Notes: generated by a model not told the origin, from the letters alone. Shown: positions 25,001 through 34,167, numbered from the stretch's first letter. The stretch: 64,000 nt of DNA from an uncultured Clostridia bacterium (GCA_947581755.1 CANPVN010000006.1:1-64000); one strand, 5' to 3'. Numbers and translations are program-made.

Positions 25001-27183
25001 GTGACATAGCCTTTGGAAGCAATAAGCAAAGTATCTCCGCCGTCGTCCGACATATAAAGTTCCGCCCTCTGTCGTCCGTCGGTGAAGTCGTCATAGAGAG
25101 TAAGAAGAGGGAAATCGAAACGACTCGTCATCAGACTGTACTCGGTAACTTCCTTTGTCTCCACCTCGTCGAAGAGTTTGAAAGTGCCGTCGGAAACATA
25201 GACATAAAGTTTTATCTCTTTATCGTCGTCGGTGGTGAGAGTGACGAGATTGCCGTTCATATAACTTCTCGAGACGGTATAAATACCCTTGTGCTCTACG
25301 CCTTGATCGTCGGTATAAATCGCGCTGTCGTCGAATATTTTAAGTCCGTCCAAAACCAAAGACTGCGTTCCGTTGCGGTATGCGCCCGCATAAGTGTCCG
25401 CGGCAATATATCCGTAGAACTTGCCCTGCTCCGCCATAAAAGGCATTGTATAGAATACCTGTTCCACAACACCCGGCTCTGCGTCGGGAGTCAATAATCC
25501 TATCGCGTCGTCAACTTCGGCAACTATTTTGAACATTGTCTCGTTAGTCGCTCTGTCGAATATCTCGTTGGCGATATAATATGTTCCCGTGAATTGGAAT
25601 CCCGATCCGCCCAAAGACGCATAAAGAATTATATTTCCGTAACCGTCAAGCACGACGTTGTACTGAGCCACGACATAAGGATCGCCCGCAACAAGCATCA
25701 TCTCGATGTAAACGTTCTGTTCTTTGAGACTTGCTATTTCGAAAACATTTTCGTTTTGGAATTGTCCCATAAGGAAATGGAAAGGCTCCAAACCTCTGTC
25801 GGCGGAAGTGAATACATAATCTCCGAACTCGGGATCGTAAGAAATACTGCCTTTGTAAGAAGCGTTCTCGTATGTATAAGTCGCTTCGAGATAACTTTCT
25901 ATAACAAGCGTTCTCGATTCGTCTATGCCGCCGTTTGCATTTTCGGGATTATAGTTCGTGTCGAAGAACTTGTATGTTCCCTGAATGTTTTCGCGTTCGA
26001 AGGAGAATAAATTGCCGAAAATCTTTCCTTGCATTTTTCCCGAAGGCATCTCGAACTCGAAAGAATCCTCTCCTACGCGTACGCCGCGGAATTCGTGTCC
26101 GCCTCGGACGAGTATCGCAACATTCTCTTCGTTGCGCGGGAAGAAAATAAAATCATCGCTGCCGAATCTGTCGATATAACCTCTGTCCCATACCGCATAA
26201 AAAGTGGTGGGACCTTCTATGATAACTCCGCTCTCTGCGTCGTATGCGACATTGTCGCTTTTATCTGTATTCCAGCCCGCGAAGCGATAGCCGACCGCTT
26301 CGAAAGCGTTGACGGGCAAACTGTAATAACCGCCGAACACTACTTCGGAAGAGCCCATAATTCCCGTAACGATATTTGCGGGAAGATTGGGATCGAAATT
26401 CACACGATATATGTTACGGTTGTAATAGAAACGGAAAACGTTATCGCTCGCCTTTTGGCTGAGTTTGAGAGTCGTGACGGGTTCGTTGCCGCCGCTCGGA
26501 GTCGCGGTGACGGTAAAGTTTTCTACCGTAGGCGCGTCGGGAGTCACGGTAGCGTCCACATAGTCCGATCCCGTAACGACGTCGGCGTCCTTTACATAAG
26601 CGGTGCCCGAAACGTTGGAACGATAAGTTTCGATAGTATAGCCGACCTTGTACTTTGCCACCAAAGTAACATCGTTTTCGGGCATCACGTGCGCGCTCTT
26701 CAACTCCTCTCCGTTAAAGAACCAAGCGCCGAAAGTAAGTCCGCTCTTTGTGGGTACAAGATTTTGTATTTTATTGTAAATATTGTCGCCCGCGCGCAAT
26801 CTTATGCTTAAAGCGGCGTTGGGCAAGGTGCCTCCGTCGAGATCGAGAGTCAACAGGAAAGTCGAGCCGCTCTCCGCCCATTCCGCATAATAAACGGTAT
26901 CGACTTCGGGCGCGGTAACTACGCCTTTAACGGCTGCGTCCGATAAATCGCTCTGTAAATGCCACCCCATAAAATCGAAACCGCTGCGATTTGCGTCGGG
27001 AAGAGTCACTTCCGCTCCCTTTTCGACGACCATGGGCTTTATTGCCTCTCCTCCGTCGGTTTCGAATGTCAATGTGATCTTGTCGGGATCGTTTGCGGGA
27101 TTACACGAAGTCGCGCAAAGTCCCAAAACAAAGACGGAAATCACAGACAGGGCAAGAATCAATATCTTGCGCATTGTTTTCAT
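22030..27183 (-). CDS. Giant surface lipoprotein with InlB-type repeats
   Basis: The 1717-residue protein begins with a signal peptide (MKTMRKILILALSVISVFVL) and a Cys near residue 27 (CATSCNP) that could be lipidated, though the lipobox is imperfect. Residues about 35-335 hold three InlB B-repeat-like units, each ending GW..., YYAEW or FYAVWD. The remaining 1380 residues are beta-rich, acidic and Tyr/Asp-rich, with recurring DGxGN...GxY segments of about 60-100 residues that I cannot assign to a family. GAGGAGG sits seven bases before the ATG. Likely roles are surface attachment or ligand binding. It sits alone between a terminator and another lipoprotein gene; the 82 bases upstream hold two small hairpins (27233-27251 and about 27208-27223). 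Confidence 0.8.
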   Translation of the reverse strand: MKTMRKILILALSVISVFVLGLCATSCNPANDPDKITLTFETDGGEAIKPMVVEKGAEVTLPDANRSGFDFMGWHLQSDLSDAAVKGVVTAPEVDTVYYAEWAESGSTFLLTLDLDGGTLPNAALSIRLRAGDNIYNKIQNLVPTKSGLTFGAWFFNGEELKSAHVMPENDVTLVAKYKVGYTIETYRSNVSGTAYVKDADVVTGSDYVDATVTPDAPTVENFTVTATPSGGNEPVTTLKLSQKASDNVFRFYYNRNIYRVNFDPNLPANIVTGIMGSSEVVFGGYYSLPVNAFEAVGYRFAGWNTDKSDNVAYDAESGVIIEGPTTFYAVWDRGYIDRFGSDDFIFFPRNEENVAILVRGGHEFRGVRVGEDSFEFEMPSGKMQGKIFGNLFSFERENIQGTYKFFDTNYNPENANGGIDESRTLVIESYLEATYTYENASYKGSISYDPEFGDYVFTSADRGLEPFHFLMGQFQNENVFEIASLKEQNVYIEMMLVAGDPYVVAQYNVVLDGYGNIILYASLGGSGFQFTGTYYIANEIFDRATNETMFKIVAEVDDAIGLLTPDAEPGVVEQVFYTMPFMAEQGKFYGYIAADTYAGAYRNGTQSLVLDGLKIFDDSAIYTDDQGVEHKGIYTVSRSYMNGNLVTLTTDDDKEIKLYVYVSDGTFKLFDEVETKEVTEYSLMTSRFDFPLLTLYDDFTDGRQRAELYMSDDGGDTLLIASKGYVTTERIGLDTDYYTYTVEENIDNGRPGVIPKQSMKFYMTEAISSEDRAVHNVYVVMEFDNEKRYTEYILDDGGKIWGNPNVTVSGLGSLYFTSTDDMLDWVYEGSFTVSNDTDFNFDYFTFIYGDGMNTYSLVYEIKMDDDQVWQATRRPKEKMTLYTLYYYEAERQQFYAPNLIIDGNGKAKYCYIENYAEEYFGDGEFLWQDATYVENPRATRFGFDTYTLYIGSEKIFDFAIYVTVSANGQTEPIYFQYSADAEGEYTAATGEKLELDGYYYCKYTDKNGTVSEGLFDLSENLVYLTLSDGYNTYVRLDPETNSFVTLDSAYGTYYLIDINYNAIGESNVSYTTIYFDGQGNVIVTTPSGARRTGFYTVIDEAKGQYNVNAIFADNLTMPQGGWKVQLITGGLESGCIIFDEGTYGSYYNDEWDVINIDGFGGGSLYKADGSMSGEGVYSVADEERGFMVFTFAETAEDNFIVFDFDNNTFKILDYDDYNMVYVSQDLDYISFNSAAEIRVGTTWAGQFFYDEKNIYAYLTNYEVNEETQQVETKVEVMPLPTGNTYTFNNKTYYKVTEALKINGKVEFQDQQGEIMSEQTKDISIEFSMRAGANVNLPAVVTIDDKGYDFVLNIYTQGACNPRITYSGVDYDIDFTFTGQATASSFVVHAGYREVNMNNYGDGLRDSATGAPLGGKIVKEVIGFGPLTISEATYSGEFGYHNNYGFVNDHKIIFKDFAEKDVVKLGYRQGGLGILYEIVFKNEGEGDDDTYAIDFYETSSTDQGPVYVLQGFYKYQEIEKNEYKIGVKYLVYANFANTPGYLDQTAVGKPFAATVYKNGKVVYLYDTNVTLNYDGVWINELINVGEDGTLEQIRSENIGKGYLISFVFDEEDKNKVTDATVNEYKIGQVVVAGYLINFLTKDDGSIATITSVAYAYEGAYYWLSDTKDLKDNGENTWTLTGTPYNGIETHYTFTFEITSEEKDGVTTYRYSVIIDAQ

Positions 27184-27265
27184 ATAATAACCTCCTCAAA
27201 AAATTTCCCGTAAATAAATACGGAGTATCGCTTCAATTTCACCTTGAAATTGTAAATACCTTTTT

Positions 27266-28933
27266 TTATTTTCCTCTCTTGTCGGAAGGCAATATCGCCT
27301 GAGGCAAACTCAACCCTTCAGCCGAACGGTTCGACTGTTTTGCGGGGTTTTTCCAATAAGAGTCCGAAGTGTATCTCGCAAACAAGTCGTTGAACAATCT
27401 TGTCGAATCGTAATTACCCTCGGAATCCATCTCTACCAAAGAAGATCTGTGTATGTACGCAACCACGCCCTCTTTGTCTATTATGACGGTTGCTGGATAG
27501 CCCGCTACGCCGAAGTTGTTGTGAAGTCCCATGTCTTTATCGAGAGCAAGATAGAAAGACAATCCGTATCCCGCCGCATAACTGCTTATATTGTTCTCGG
27601 TATCGCCATGCGCCTCGTAAGGGTCTATCGCTATGATGGCGACGTCGTTCTTATACTTTTCGTAAGCCGTCTGCATTCCGGGAAATTCATAGGCGCACCA
27701 CTGACAGCCGACATAGAAGAAATTGAGCACGACTATCTTTTTGGTCTCGAGAAGTCCCGACAAAGTGATCTCGTTTCCGCCTATGGGCTTTATCTTAAAG
27801 TCGTACATTACATCGCCTTCCTTGTATTTGTAAGAAGCGGGAACCGTTTCGTTTATGGGCTTCGCGCCTATCCACAACGAACAAACGGTATCTTTGTACG
27901 AAACGTTATATACATCTTCCGCAACATAGCCCTTGGGAAGTCCCGTAACTTTTACGGTATAGTTCTTGGGCAAAAGCGAGGCGGTGTATACTCCGTTCTT
28001 TATCTGCGAACGCGTGCTTTGAGCGACTTGCGCGCCCGCCTCGTCGTAAACGGTGATAACCGCGTCGTTCAAAGAGACGTTCCTTCCGTTATTGAGCATA
28101 AGTTTGAAATCGTAATCTATCGCCACATCGGGCTTGAGAGTGGGAATGACGGTCTCGTCGGTCTTTTTCTCGCAATACAGACAGTGACGGGACTTTGAAC
28201 CCGAATGGTCGAAGTCCGCAGGCTCATCCACGGTGAAAGCAGACTCGTATCTGTGTCCCAAAGGCTCTATGTCCTCGTTTCGGGTCTTTTTGCAGCGGCT
28301 GCATTCCTGAAGCCTTACGCCCTTGCCCTCGCAAGTGGCTTCCACCGAAACGGATACGTTAGTCCATACATGTCCCAACTCCCCGACGGTCTCTTGTACC
28401 GTGGTTTGGCAGTTGCGGCAAGTCTTGGTATCGGTACCCGGATTCTCGCAATCGGGCTCGACGGTACGCTCTATATCCCACACATGGTCTGCCTTGGGAA
28501 TGACGTCCTCTTTTTCGTTACTGCAAGTATAACAGAAATATGTACCTCTGCCCTCTTTAAGACAGGTGGCTTTTTCAATCTCTTTGACAAGTCCCCAATC
28601 GTGTCCCGCCGCGGGAATGACTTTGGTTTCGCTGTAATCGCAACGAGAACAGGTAAGAAGTTCCTCTCCCTTCCCTTCGCAAGTCGCCGCCTTGGTGACA
28701 GTGGTCTGTATATCGTGCCCCAACGCGTCGATAGTCTGAGTCTCGACAAATCCGCAAATTGCGCATTTGCGAGTTCTTTCGCCCTCTTTTTCGCAAGAAG
28801 CAGGCGCAGATACGCTCCACTCCCCGAAATTATGTTCGGTATGATCTCCCTCTCCGCACGCGGTGAATACGCACACGGTCGCAATAACCATAACGAAGGA
28901 AAGAATAAATAATATTATTTTATTTTTTCTCAT
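27266..28933 (-). CDS. Lipoprotein with six CxxC modules and a C-terminal thioredoxin-like (TlpA/AhpC-TSA) domain
   Basis: The 555-residue protein starts with a signal peptide and lipobox FTAC. Residues about 35-270 hold six modules of about 45 residues, each C-x-x-x-G...C-x-x-C followed by a GH.W step; the last lacks its first Cys. A linker with carboxypeptidase-regulatory-like beta segments follows (about 285-365). The C-terminal 180 residues are a thioredoxin fold with active-site GCQWCAYEFPG near residue 410 and the cis-Pro in GVAGYPATVII. A membrane-anchored thiol oxidoreductase outside the cell is likely; the modules may bind zinc or present thiols. Confidence 0.82.
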   Translation of the reverse strand: MRKNKIILFILSFVMVIATVCVFTACGEGDHTEHNFGEWSVSAPASCEKEGERTRKCAICGFVETQTIDALGHDIQTTVTKAATCEGKGEELLTCSRCDYSETKVIPAAGHDWGLVKEIEKATCLKEGRGTYFCYTCSNEKEDVIPKADHVWDIERTVEPDCENPGTDTKTCRNCQTTVQETVGELGHVWTNVSVSVEATCEGKGVRLQECSRCKKTRNEDIEPLGHRYESAFTVDEPADFDHSGSKSRHCLYCEKKTDETVIPTLKPDVAIDYDFKLMLNNGRNVSLNDAVITVYDEAGAQVAQSTRSQIKNGVYTASLLPKNYTVKVTGLPKGYVAEDVYNVSYKDTVCSLWIGAKPINETVPASYKYKEGDVMYDFKIKPIGGNEITLSGLLETKKIVVLNFFYVGCQWCAYEFPGMQTAYEKYKNDVAIIAIDPYEAHGDTENNISSYAAGYGLSFYLALDKDMGLHNNFGVAGYPATVIIDKEGVVAYIHRSSLVEMDSEGNYDSTRLFNDLFARYTSDSYWKNPAKQSNRSAEGLSLPQAILPSDKRGK

Positions 28934-28990
28934 ATCTCAAAAACTCTCCTCCTCAAAGTTGTACATACACCCATTATATCTACTTCTATA

Positions 28991-29019
28991 ATTATATCTC
29001 TTTTAATATAAATTGTCAA
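28991..29019 (-). promoter_or_regulatory. Promoter of the thioredoxin-like lipoprotein gene
   Basis: TTGACA (29019-29014), 17 bases, TATAAT (28996-28991). Confidence 0.8.
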
Positions 29020-29083
29020 GACTTTATAAATATAATTATATTAGAATAAATAAATTACCATCTTTATCCTCATCCCCTCAGTC

Positions 29084-29145
29084 TGCTACGCAGACAGCTC
29101 CCCTTAGCGGCAAAAGCCGCCAAAGGGAGCCAAGGCAGCGGGGAA
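29084..29145 (+). repeat. Palindromic repeat element (REP-like), copy 1
   Basis: It consists of two adjacent hairpins, GTCTGC/GCAGAC and CTCCCCTTAGCGGC/GCCGCCAAAGGGAG, preceded by CCCCTCA. The same element recurs at 40668, 40950 and 47070. It is followed by shortened AAGGGAGCCAAGG copies. It fills most of the gap after parA. Confidence 0.85.
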
Positions 29146-29178
29146 AAACAAAAAGGGAGCCAAGGGGTGGTGGGGAAC

Positions 29179-29203
29179 AAAAAAAGCTTCCCGAGAGGGA
29201 AGC
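29179..29203 (-). terminator. Intrinsic terminator of the parA-like gene
   Basis: GCTTCCC-TCTC-GGGAAGC followed by seven T on the minus strand. Confidence 0.85.
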
Positions 29204-29253
29204 CTTGAAAAAAATCGATTGAAAGTATCGGGCGGATAATGGCAGTCCGATAA

Positions 29254-30078
29254 TCAAAATTGCTTTTTGCGTTTTCTTTTGAAGGAGCCGAGGTTTGTGA
29301 GTTTTTGGTAAGTATCTCCGTTTCTCGTTAAAATCTCTTCGGTGAGGTTCTTGTAAGCGATGGAACCGACGCAACGGGGGTCGTATTGTAAAATCGGCAT
29401 GCCGTAACTCGGAGCCTCGCCCAAGCGTACGTTACGAGGGATTCGGGTGGTAAAGACTTTTTTGCCGAAGTATTTGAGGATTTCCTGTGTGACGTTGCCG
29501 ACGAGGTTGCTTCTGCCGTCATAAAGAGTCAGTACGACTCCCTCGATATCGAAATTGGGATTGAGGATCTTCTTTGCAAGTCGCACCGTATTCATAAGTT
29601 GGCTAAGACCTTCGAGCGCATAAAATTCGCCCGGGATGGGAATGAGTATAGAGTCCGAGGCGGTAAGCGCGTTTACCGTGAGAAGAGACAACGAAGGCGG
29701 ACAATCTATCAATATGTAATCGTAGACATTTCTCAACGGCGTCAAAACCGATCTTAAGACCTTTTCTCTGCCCGAGACTCCGACAAGTTCTATCTCCGCT
29801 CCCGCAAGATCTATATTGGAAGGCAAGATATGTAAACGCTCGATAGAGGTAGGCAAAATCACCTGTTTTGCCTTGTTCTCGCCCGCAAGAACATTGTAAA
29901 CCGAAGCCTTAAGATCCTTCTTTACAATCCCCAGCCCGCTTGTGGCATTGCCTTGCGGATCGATATCGACAACGAGTACTTTCTTACCCATTGCCGCCAT
30001 AAACGCAGCAACATTGACGCAAGTGGTCGTTTTTCCGACTCCACCCTTCTGATTTGCAATAGATATAACTTTAGTCAT
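29254..30078 (-). CDS. ParA/Soj-family ATPase
   Basis: The 274-residue deviant Walker ATPase has ANQKGGVGKTTTCVN at its start, VVDIDPQGNATSGLG and the LIDCPPSLSLLTVN segment. The start is set at 30078 (MTKVISIANQKGG); the longer frame crosses the promoter. Soj proteins move or segregate chromosome origins or regulate replication. No ParB gene, parS-like site or dnaA is seen beside it, so it is either an orphan chromosome-partition ATPase or part of a split locus. Confidence 0.88.
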   Translation of the reverse strand: MTKVISIANQKGGVGKTTTCVNVAAFMAAMGKKVLVVDIDPQGNATSGLGIVKKDLKASVYNVLAGENKAKQVILPTSIERLHILPSNIDLAGAEIELVGVSGREKVLRSVLTPLRNVYDYILIDCPPSLSLLTVNALTASDSILIPIPGEFYALEGLSQLMNTVRLAKKILNPNFDIEGVVLTLYDGRSNLVGNVTQEILKYFGKKVFTTRIPRNVRLGEAPSYGMPILQYDPRCVGSIAYKNLTEEILTRNGDTYQKLTNLGSFKRKRKKQF

Positions 30079-30114
30079 GGTTAAAGCTGTCCTCTTTTTT
30101 TTGCTACAGATATG

Positions 30115-30143
30115 ATTATAGCACACTTGCCGAATCTTGGCAA
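30115..30143 (-). promoter_or_regulatory. Promoter of the parA-like gene
   Basis: TTGCCA (30143-30138), 17 bases, extended -10 TGCTATAAT (30120-30115). Confidence 0.75.
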
Positions 30144-30311
30144 TTATTTATAATGATTTTTATAAAAAAATTACCATATATTGTACTCTCTTACAAGAAT
30201 TACACAATATATTCCGTTAAAAAAGGGCTATGAGGGCGTCTTTCTCCTTTAATGAGGCGGGAAAAACTCTTTATCCGAAAGAACGTTCCCCAAAAACGGC
30301 GATAAAAAAGG

Positions 30312-30350
30312 AAAAACCCGCAATTTGTCGGGGAAACAAAAAATGCGGGT
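30312..30350 (-). terminator. Intrinsic terminator of the membrane-anchored unknown
   Basis: ACCCGCA/TGCGGGT stem (30344-30350 and 30316-30322) followed by TTTT on the minus strand. A GCTC-TTTTCG-GAGC stem lies between it and the stop. Bases 30144-30311 hold nothing else recognised. Confidence 0.75.
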
Positions 30351-30403
30351 AAAAAGATTTTTGAGATAGGAAATCTTAAAACCATGCTCCGAAAAGAGCG
30401 GGC

Positions 30404-31042
30404 TTAAAGATTCTTGTAATCTTGTATTATCTCGGACACCGTCTTATACAAGTTCACGATATACATATTGACACGCAAGTCATACGCATAATAAAATTCG
30501 CTGTCCGCGCTGTCGTCGGAAACGCTTAAAAGCGAGTCGGTATCAACGGGAACGACCTGTACCGTAGCGACTTTGTCCGCGCCTTCGGAAACGAACATAT
30601 ACAATACGTCGAAAGTTATATCCTCGTCTACGCCTTTGACGTCGGAAGCCGCCAAAGTCTGCTTTTTGTCATAGAAGAGTTTGATCATATAGTGCGTATC
30701 GGTTGCGGCAAGAGACAAAACTTGCTGAGCGGTAAAAGTATTGGGTTTGCCGTCTTTTTGGTTTGCCGAAACCGAGAAGTCGGCTTTGCCGCTGACTATG
30801 GCGTTGAGAACGCTGAACGAGGTGCCGTCAATAGCGTCGTCGAGTCTCTCTTTGAAATTTTTGTTCTCGATCTCGGGGATACGTTCGCTTTGCGAAAAAT
30901 CGTAGATCTCTACGTTTCGGTAGTTGCCGAAATATTTATCGATGGGTTTGACTCGTATAAAGCCGAGGGCAATCACGACAGCCGCAATCAAAATGACGAC
31001 AGCCACTACAATCGAAACGATGGTTTTAATGCTTTTCTTCAT
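30404..31042 (-). CDS. Membrane-anchored protein of unknown function
   Basis: The 212-residue protein has one N-terminal membrane helix (about residues 8-28) and a soluble outer domain of about 180 residues without Cys. I recognise no family. It starts 48 bases downstream of ftsH on the same strand and could be co-transcribed with it. It has its own terminator. Confidence 0.7.
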   Translation of the reverse strand: MKKSIKTIVSIVVAVVILIAAVVIALGFIRVKPIDKYFGNYRNVEIYDFSQSERIPEIENKNFKERLDDAIDGTSFSVLNAIVSGKADFSVSANQKDGKPNTFTAQQVLSLAATDTHYMIKLFYDKKQTLAASDVKGVDEDITFDVLYMFVSEGADKVATVQVVPVDTDSLLSVSDDSADSEFYYAYDLRVNMYIVNLYKTVSEIIQDYKNL

Positions 31043-31089
31043 AAATGTTTTTTCTCCACTTGTAATATATTTGCAATCGAATTAACGAC

Positions 31090-33228
31090 TTACAAAACCT
31101 TTCTTCGTCGGGTTTCTTTACCCATTACAACTTGCTTGACCGCCTCGGCGCTTTCGCCCGCCATTATCATATCGACTTCGTCGGCATAGATGGTCTCGCA
31201 TTCGACAAGTACTCTCACGATGACTTCGAGTTTGTCTCTGTTCTGTTCGATGGCTTCGCGAGCGGTCTTGTGCGCCTGCTCGACGATTTTATGAATCTCG
31301 GTATCTATCTTTTCGGCGACGGCGTCGGAATATCCGTGCTGAGAACCGTAATCGCGTCCCAAGAATACTTCGCCTTCGCTTCCGTAGAAGATAGGTCCCA
31401 AATCGCTCATACCCCATTCGGTAACCATTTTCTTGGCAATAGAGGTGACTTGTTTTATATCGCCTTGCGCGCCCGCGGTTACATCCTGTATAACCAATTC
31501 CTCGGCTGTTCTGCCGCCCAGAGCCACCGCAAGTTGCGCCGTGAGATGAGATAACGACATGTGATCGTTGTCATCGGGGCGGAACATGGTGTAGCCCGCC
31601 GCATGACCTCGGGGAATGATGCTTATTTCCTGAACGGGATCCGCCGCAGGCAATACCTTCGCCACCAACGCATGCCCCGCTTCGTGATAGGCGGTGATTC
31701 GTTTATCCACCTCGGTGACGAGTCTCGAGCGTTTCTGCGGTCCCATGACGACTTTGTTGATACCCTCGAGAATATCTTCCATTATGATTTCTTTTCTGCC
31801 CTCTCTGGCGCAAAGAATAGCCGCTTCGTTAAGGAGATTTTCTATATCGGCTCCCGAAAAGCCGCTCGTTATTCTTGCCAGAACTTTGAAGTCTATCTCG
31901 GGGCTTAAAGGTTTGTTCCTTGCGTGAACTTTGAAAATAGCCTCTCTGCCGCGGACGTCGGGAATATTGACATAGATCTGTCTGTCGAATCGTCCCGGTC
32001 TTAAAAGAGCGGGATCGAGAATATCGGCTCTGTTGGTCGCCGCCATAACGATTATTCCCTCGTTGCTCTTGAAACCGTCCATCTGAACGAGCAATTGGTT
32101 AAGAGTCTGCTCTCTCTCGTCGTGTCCGCCGCCCAAGCCTGCGCCTCTCTGACGACCTACTGCGTCTATCTCGTCAATGAAGATGATACAAGGTTTGTTC
32201 CTTTCCGCCTGCGCGAAGAGGTCTCTCACTCTGCTCGCTCCGACGCCGACGTACAACTCGACGAAGTCCGAACCCGAGATATTGAAGAAGGGAACGCCCG
32301 CTTCTCCCGCAACCGCCTTGGCAAATAAAGTCTTACCTGTGCCGGGAGGACCCACCAAAAGCACGCCTTTGGGGATACGCGCGCCCACCGTCTCGAACTT
32401 GGCGGGATTTTTGAGGAACTCCACGATTTCCTTCAATTCCTCTTTTTCCTCTTCCGCTCCCGCAACATCGGTAAAACGCACATTCTGATTGGATACGTTG
32501 GCTCTGTTCTTGCCCACGCTCAACGCCTGTCTGTCCTTGTTTATCGTAGACCTGTATATGAAAACTATAATCAATATCATGCCCACAACAAGCACGCCTA
32601 TATATACATAGTCCATGACGGACATCGAATAACGATTGTTGAGAGTTATCTTGGGCGAGACCCAATTCTTTTGCTCCACCGCGGGACTTATCCAACTTGT
32701 CGTTTCCCTGAGCGATTCTATTTTGTTCAATACCGCGGTATCTTCGATTATAACCGTATAAGTACGCCCTTTCTCTAACTTTTTATTATCTGTTCCGTCT
32801 CTGCTCTCCTTCAATTCGAACGTCGAATAATTGCGGTAGATCGTAAGTCCCGCAATATTTTGATCTTGCAAGTTTTCAAACAAATCGGTCTCGGAAACCA
32901 TGTTAGCCGCGGGATCGGGATAAGCGTTGTTCATCGCAAGGAGTTGATCTATTTTGTTGAGAAGGATCTCGTCGCGGACATAAACGGTATAGGACTTTCT
33001 CGAGTCCTCCGTCAAGAGTTCGGTAAAAGAACAGTCGCCCTTTACCCTGACCGTCGCCGTATCGTTGTTTATCTGTATTTCCGAAACGTTGCCGTTTTCG
33101 AGGTTGGCATAAAGCTCGTCGAGAGTCATCTTGTTATTAGTGGTAAGTCTTACCAATACAAGAGAGAGTCCCACTACGGCAACCAAAAATACTATAAGCC
33201 ATATAATTGCTTTGGAATTGTTTTTCAA
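31090..33228 (-). CDS. ftsH: ATP-dependent zinc metalloprotease FtsH with an enlarged ectodomain
   Basis: The 712-residue membrane protease degrades misfolded and regulatory membrane proteins. Membrane helices lie at about 8-27 and 205-225. The AAA module has Walker A GPPGTGKT (293-300), Walker B IIFIDEID (348-355) and the arginine-finger segment; the M41 protease has HEAGH (515-519). The ectodomain of about 175 residues is roughly twice the usual size and contains two related halves: [17 protein letters not shown] (80-96) matches [17 protein letters not shown] (157-173). It has its own promoter. Confidence 0.96.
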   Translation of the reverse strand: MKNNSKAIIWLIVFLVAVVGLSLVLVRLTTNNKMTLDELYANLENGNVSEIQINNDTATVRVKGDCSFTELLTEDSRKSYTVYVRDEILLNKIDQLLAMNNAYPDPAANMVSETDLFENLQDQNIAGLTIYRNYSTFELKESRDGTDNKKLEKGRTYTVIIEDTAVLNKIESLRETTSWISPAVEQKNWVSPKITLNNRYSMSVMDYVYIGVLVVGMILIIVFIYRSTINKDRQALSVGKNRANVSNQNVRFTDVAGAEEEKEELKEIVEFLKNPAKFETVGARIPKGVLLVGPPGTGKTLFAKAVAGEAGVPFFNISGSDFVELYVGVGASRVRDLFAQAERNKPCIIFIDEIDAVGRQRGAGLGGGHDEREQTLNQLLVQMDGFKSNEGIIVMAATNRADILDPALLRPGRFDRQIYVNIPDVRGREAIFKVHARNKPLSPEIDFKVLARITSGFSGADIENLLNEAAILCAREGRKEIIMEDILEGINKVVMGPQKRSRLVTEVDKRITAYHEAGHALVAKVLPAADPVQEISIIPRGHAAGYTMFRPDDNDHMSLSHLTAQLAVALGGRTAEELVIQDVTAGAQGDIKQVTSIAKKMVTEWGMSDLGPIFYGSEGEVFLGRDYGSQHGYSDAVAEKIDTEIHKIVEQAHKTAREAIEQNRDKLEVIVRVLVECETIYADEVDMIMAGESAEAVKQVVMGKETRRRKVL

Positions 33229-33248
33229 TGCAGTCTCCTATCTTATTT

Positions 33249-33278
33249 AGTATATCACATCGATAAGTCCGTTATCAA
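33249..33278 (-). promoter_or_regulatory. Promoter of ftsH
   Basis: TTGATA (33278-33273), 18 bases, extended -10 TGATATACT (33254-33249). Confidence 0.7.
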
Positions 33279-33294
33279 GTAAACTTTCCGACAT

Positions 33295-34149
33295 TTATTG
33301 ATTTTCTTGAGATTTATTTATATAAAGTATGCCCAAAGTGCCCTTTCCGCAATGAGAAGTCACCGTACAGCCCGCATAAGTCTCGTAAATACATTTGAAA
33401 TCGGGAGCCTTCTCTTTTATCCTGTCGCGTACAAGGTCCACTATCTCGGGGTCGGCGTAGGTGTGAGTTATGAATATTCTGCCGTAGTCGGGCGTGTCGA
33501 ATTGACGCAATATCGCGTCCACATACTTGACGATTATCTTATCCATCGAGCCCATGAACTTTTGTCCCACGGTGATAAATCCGTCTTTCAGTATCAACAT
33601 GGGTCTTATCTTCAATGCCGACGCCATGAAATTGGTAAGTCCGCTGCACCTGCCGCCCTTGTAGAGATACTCCATGGTATCCACCACGAAAGACGCCTGT
33701 ACATGAGGAACCAACTCGTTTATCTTATCGGCGACGGTCTTTCCGTCCATACCCGCCTCGGCAAAGTCCTTGGCTTTCAACACAAGCAAGCCCATTCCCG
33801 AAGAGAGAGATTTTGTATCTATGACATAGACTCCGCCGACATCCTTCGCCGCCATCAAAGCGTTATTGTACGACGAGGACAACTCGCTCGATATGCAAAA
33901 ATGCACGACTTCGCCGCCCTTTCCTTTCAGTCCCTCGAAAAATTCCTTGTAGTCGTCTATACTGCGCGCCGCCGTCTTGGGTAACACTTTGTTCTTTTTG
34001 TAACTGTCGAATATATCCTCGGGCTGAATCGTCTTTCCGTCATAATAGTCCTTGTCTTCGAGACTTACTATAAGCGGCAATACGGGAATATCGAATTTCT
34101 CGAATAAGTTGCCGAGATCCGCCGTAGAATCGGAAGATATTATTACCAT
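33295..34149 (-). CDS. DegV-family fatty-acid-binding protein
   Basis: The 284-residue protein begins MVIISSDSTADLG and contains CISSELSSSYNNALMA and DTKSLSSGMGLLV, the conserved fatty-acid-binding positions of DegV/FakB. FakB proteins present fatty acids to the kinase FakA for phospholipid synthesis. No FakA gene is adjacent. Start 34149 is preferred over the frame's first codon because GGAG lies eight bases before it. It sits 19 bases after lepB. Confidence 0.9.
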   Translation of the reverse strand: MVIISSDSTADLGNLFEKFDIPVLPLIVSLEDKDYYDGKTIQPEDIFDSYKKNKVLPKTAARSIDDYKEFFEGLKGKGGEVVHFCISSELSSSYNNALMAAKDVGGVYVIDTKSLSSGMGLLVLKAKDFAEAGMDGKTVADKINELVPHVQASFVVDTMEYLYKGGRCSGLTNFMASALKIRPMLILKDGFITVGQKFMGSMDKIIVKYVDAILRQFDTPDYGRIFITHTYADPEIVDLVRDRIKEKAPDFKCIYETYAGCTVTSHCGKGTLGILYINKSQENQ

Positions 34150-34167
34150 TTTTTTGCTCCACCTCAA

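Noticed and set aside
29254..30143. Replication origin or partition locus at the ParA gene
   Set aside because: No ParB, dnaA, rnpA or parS-like palindrome was seen around it.
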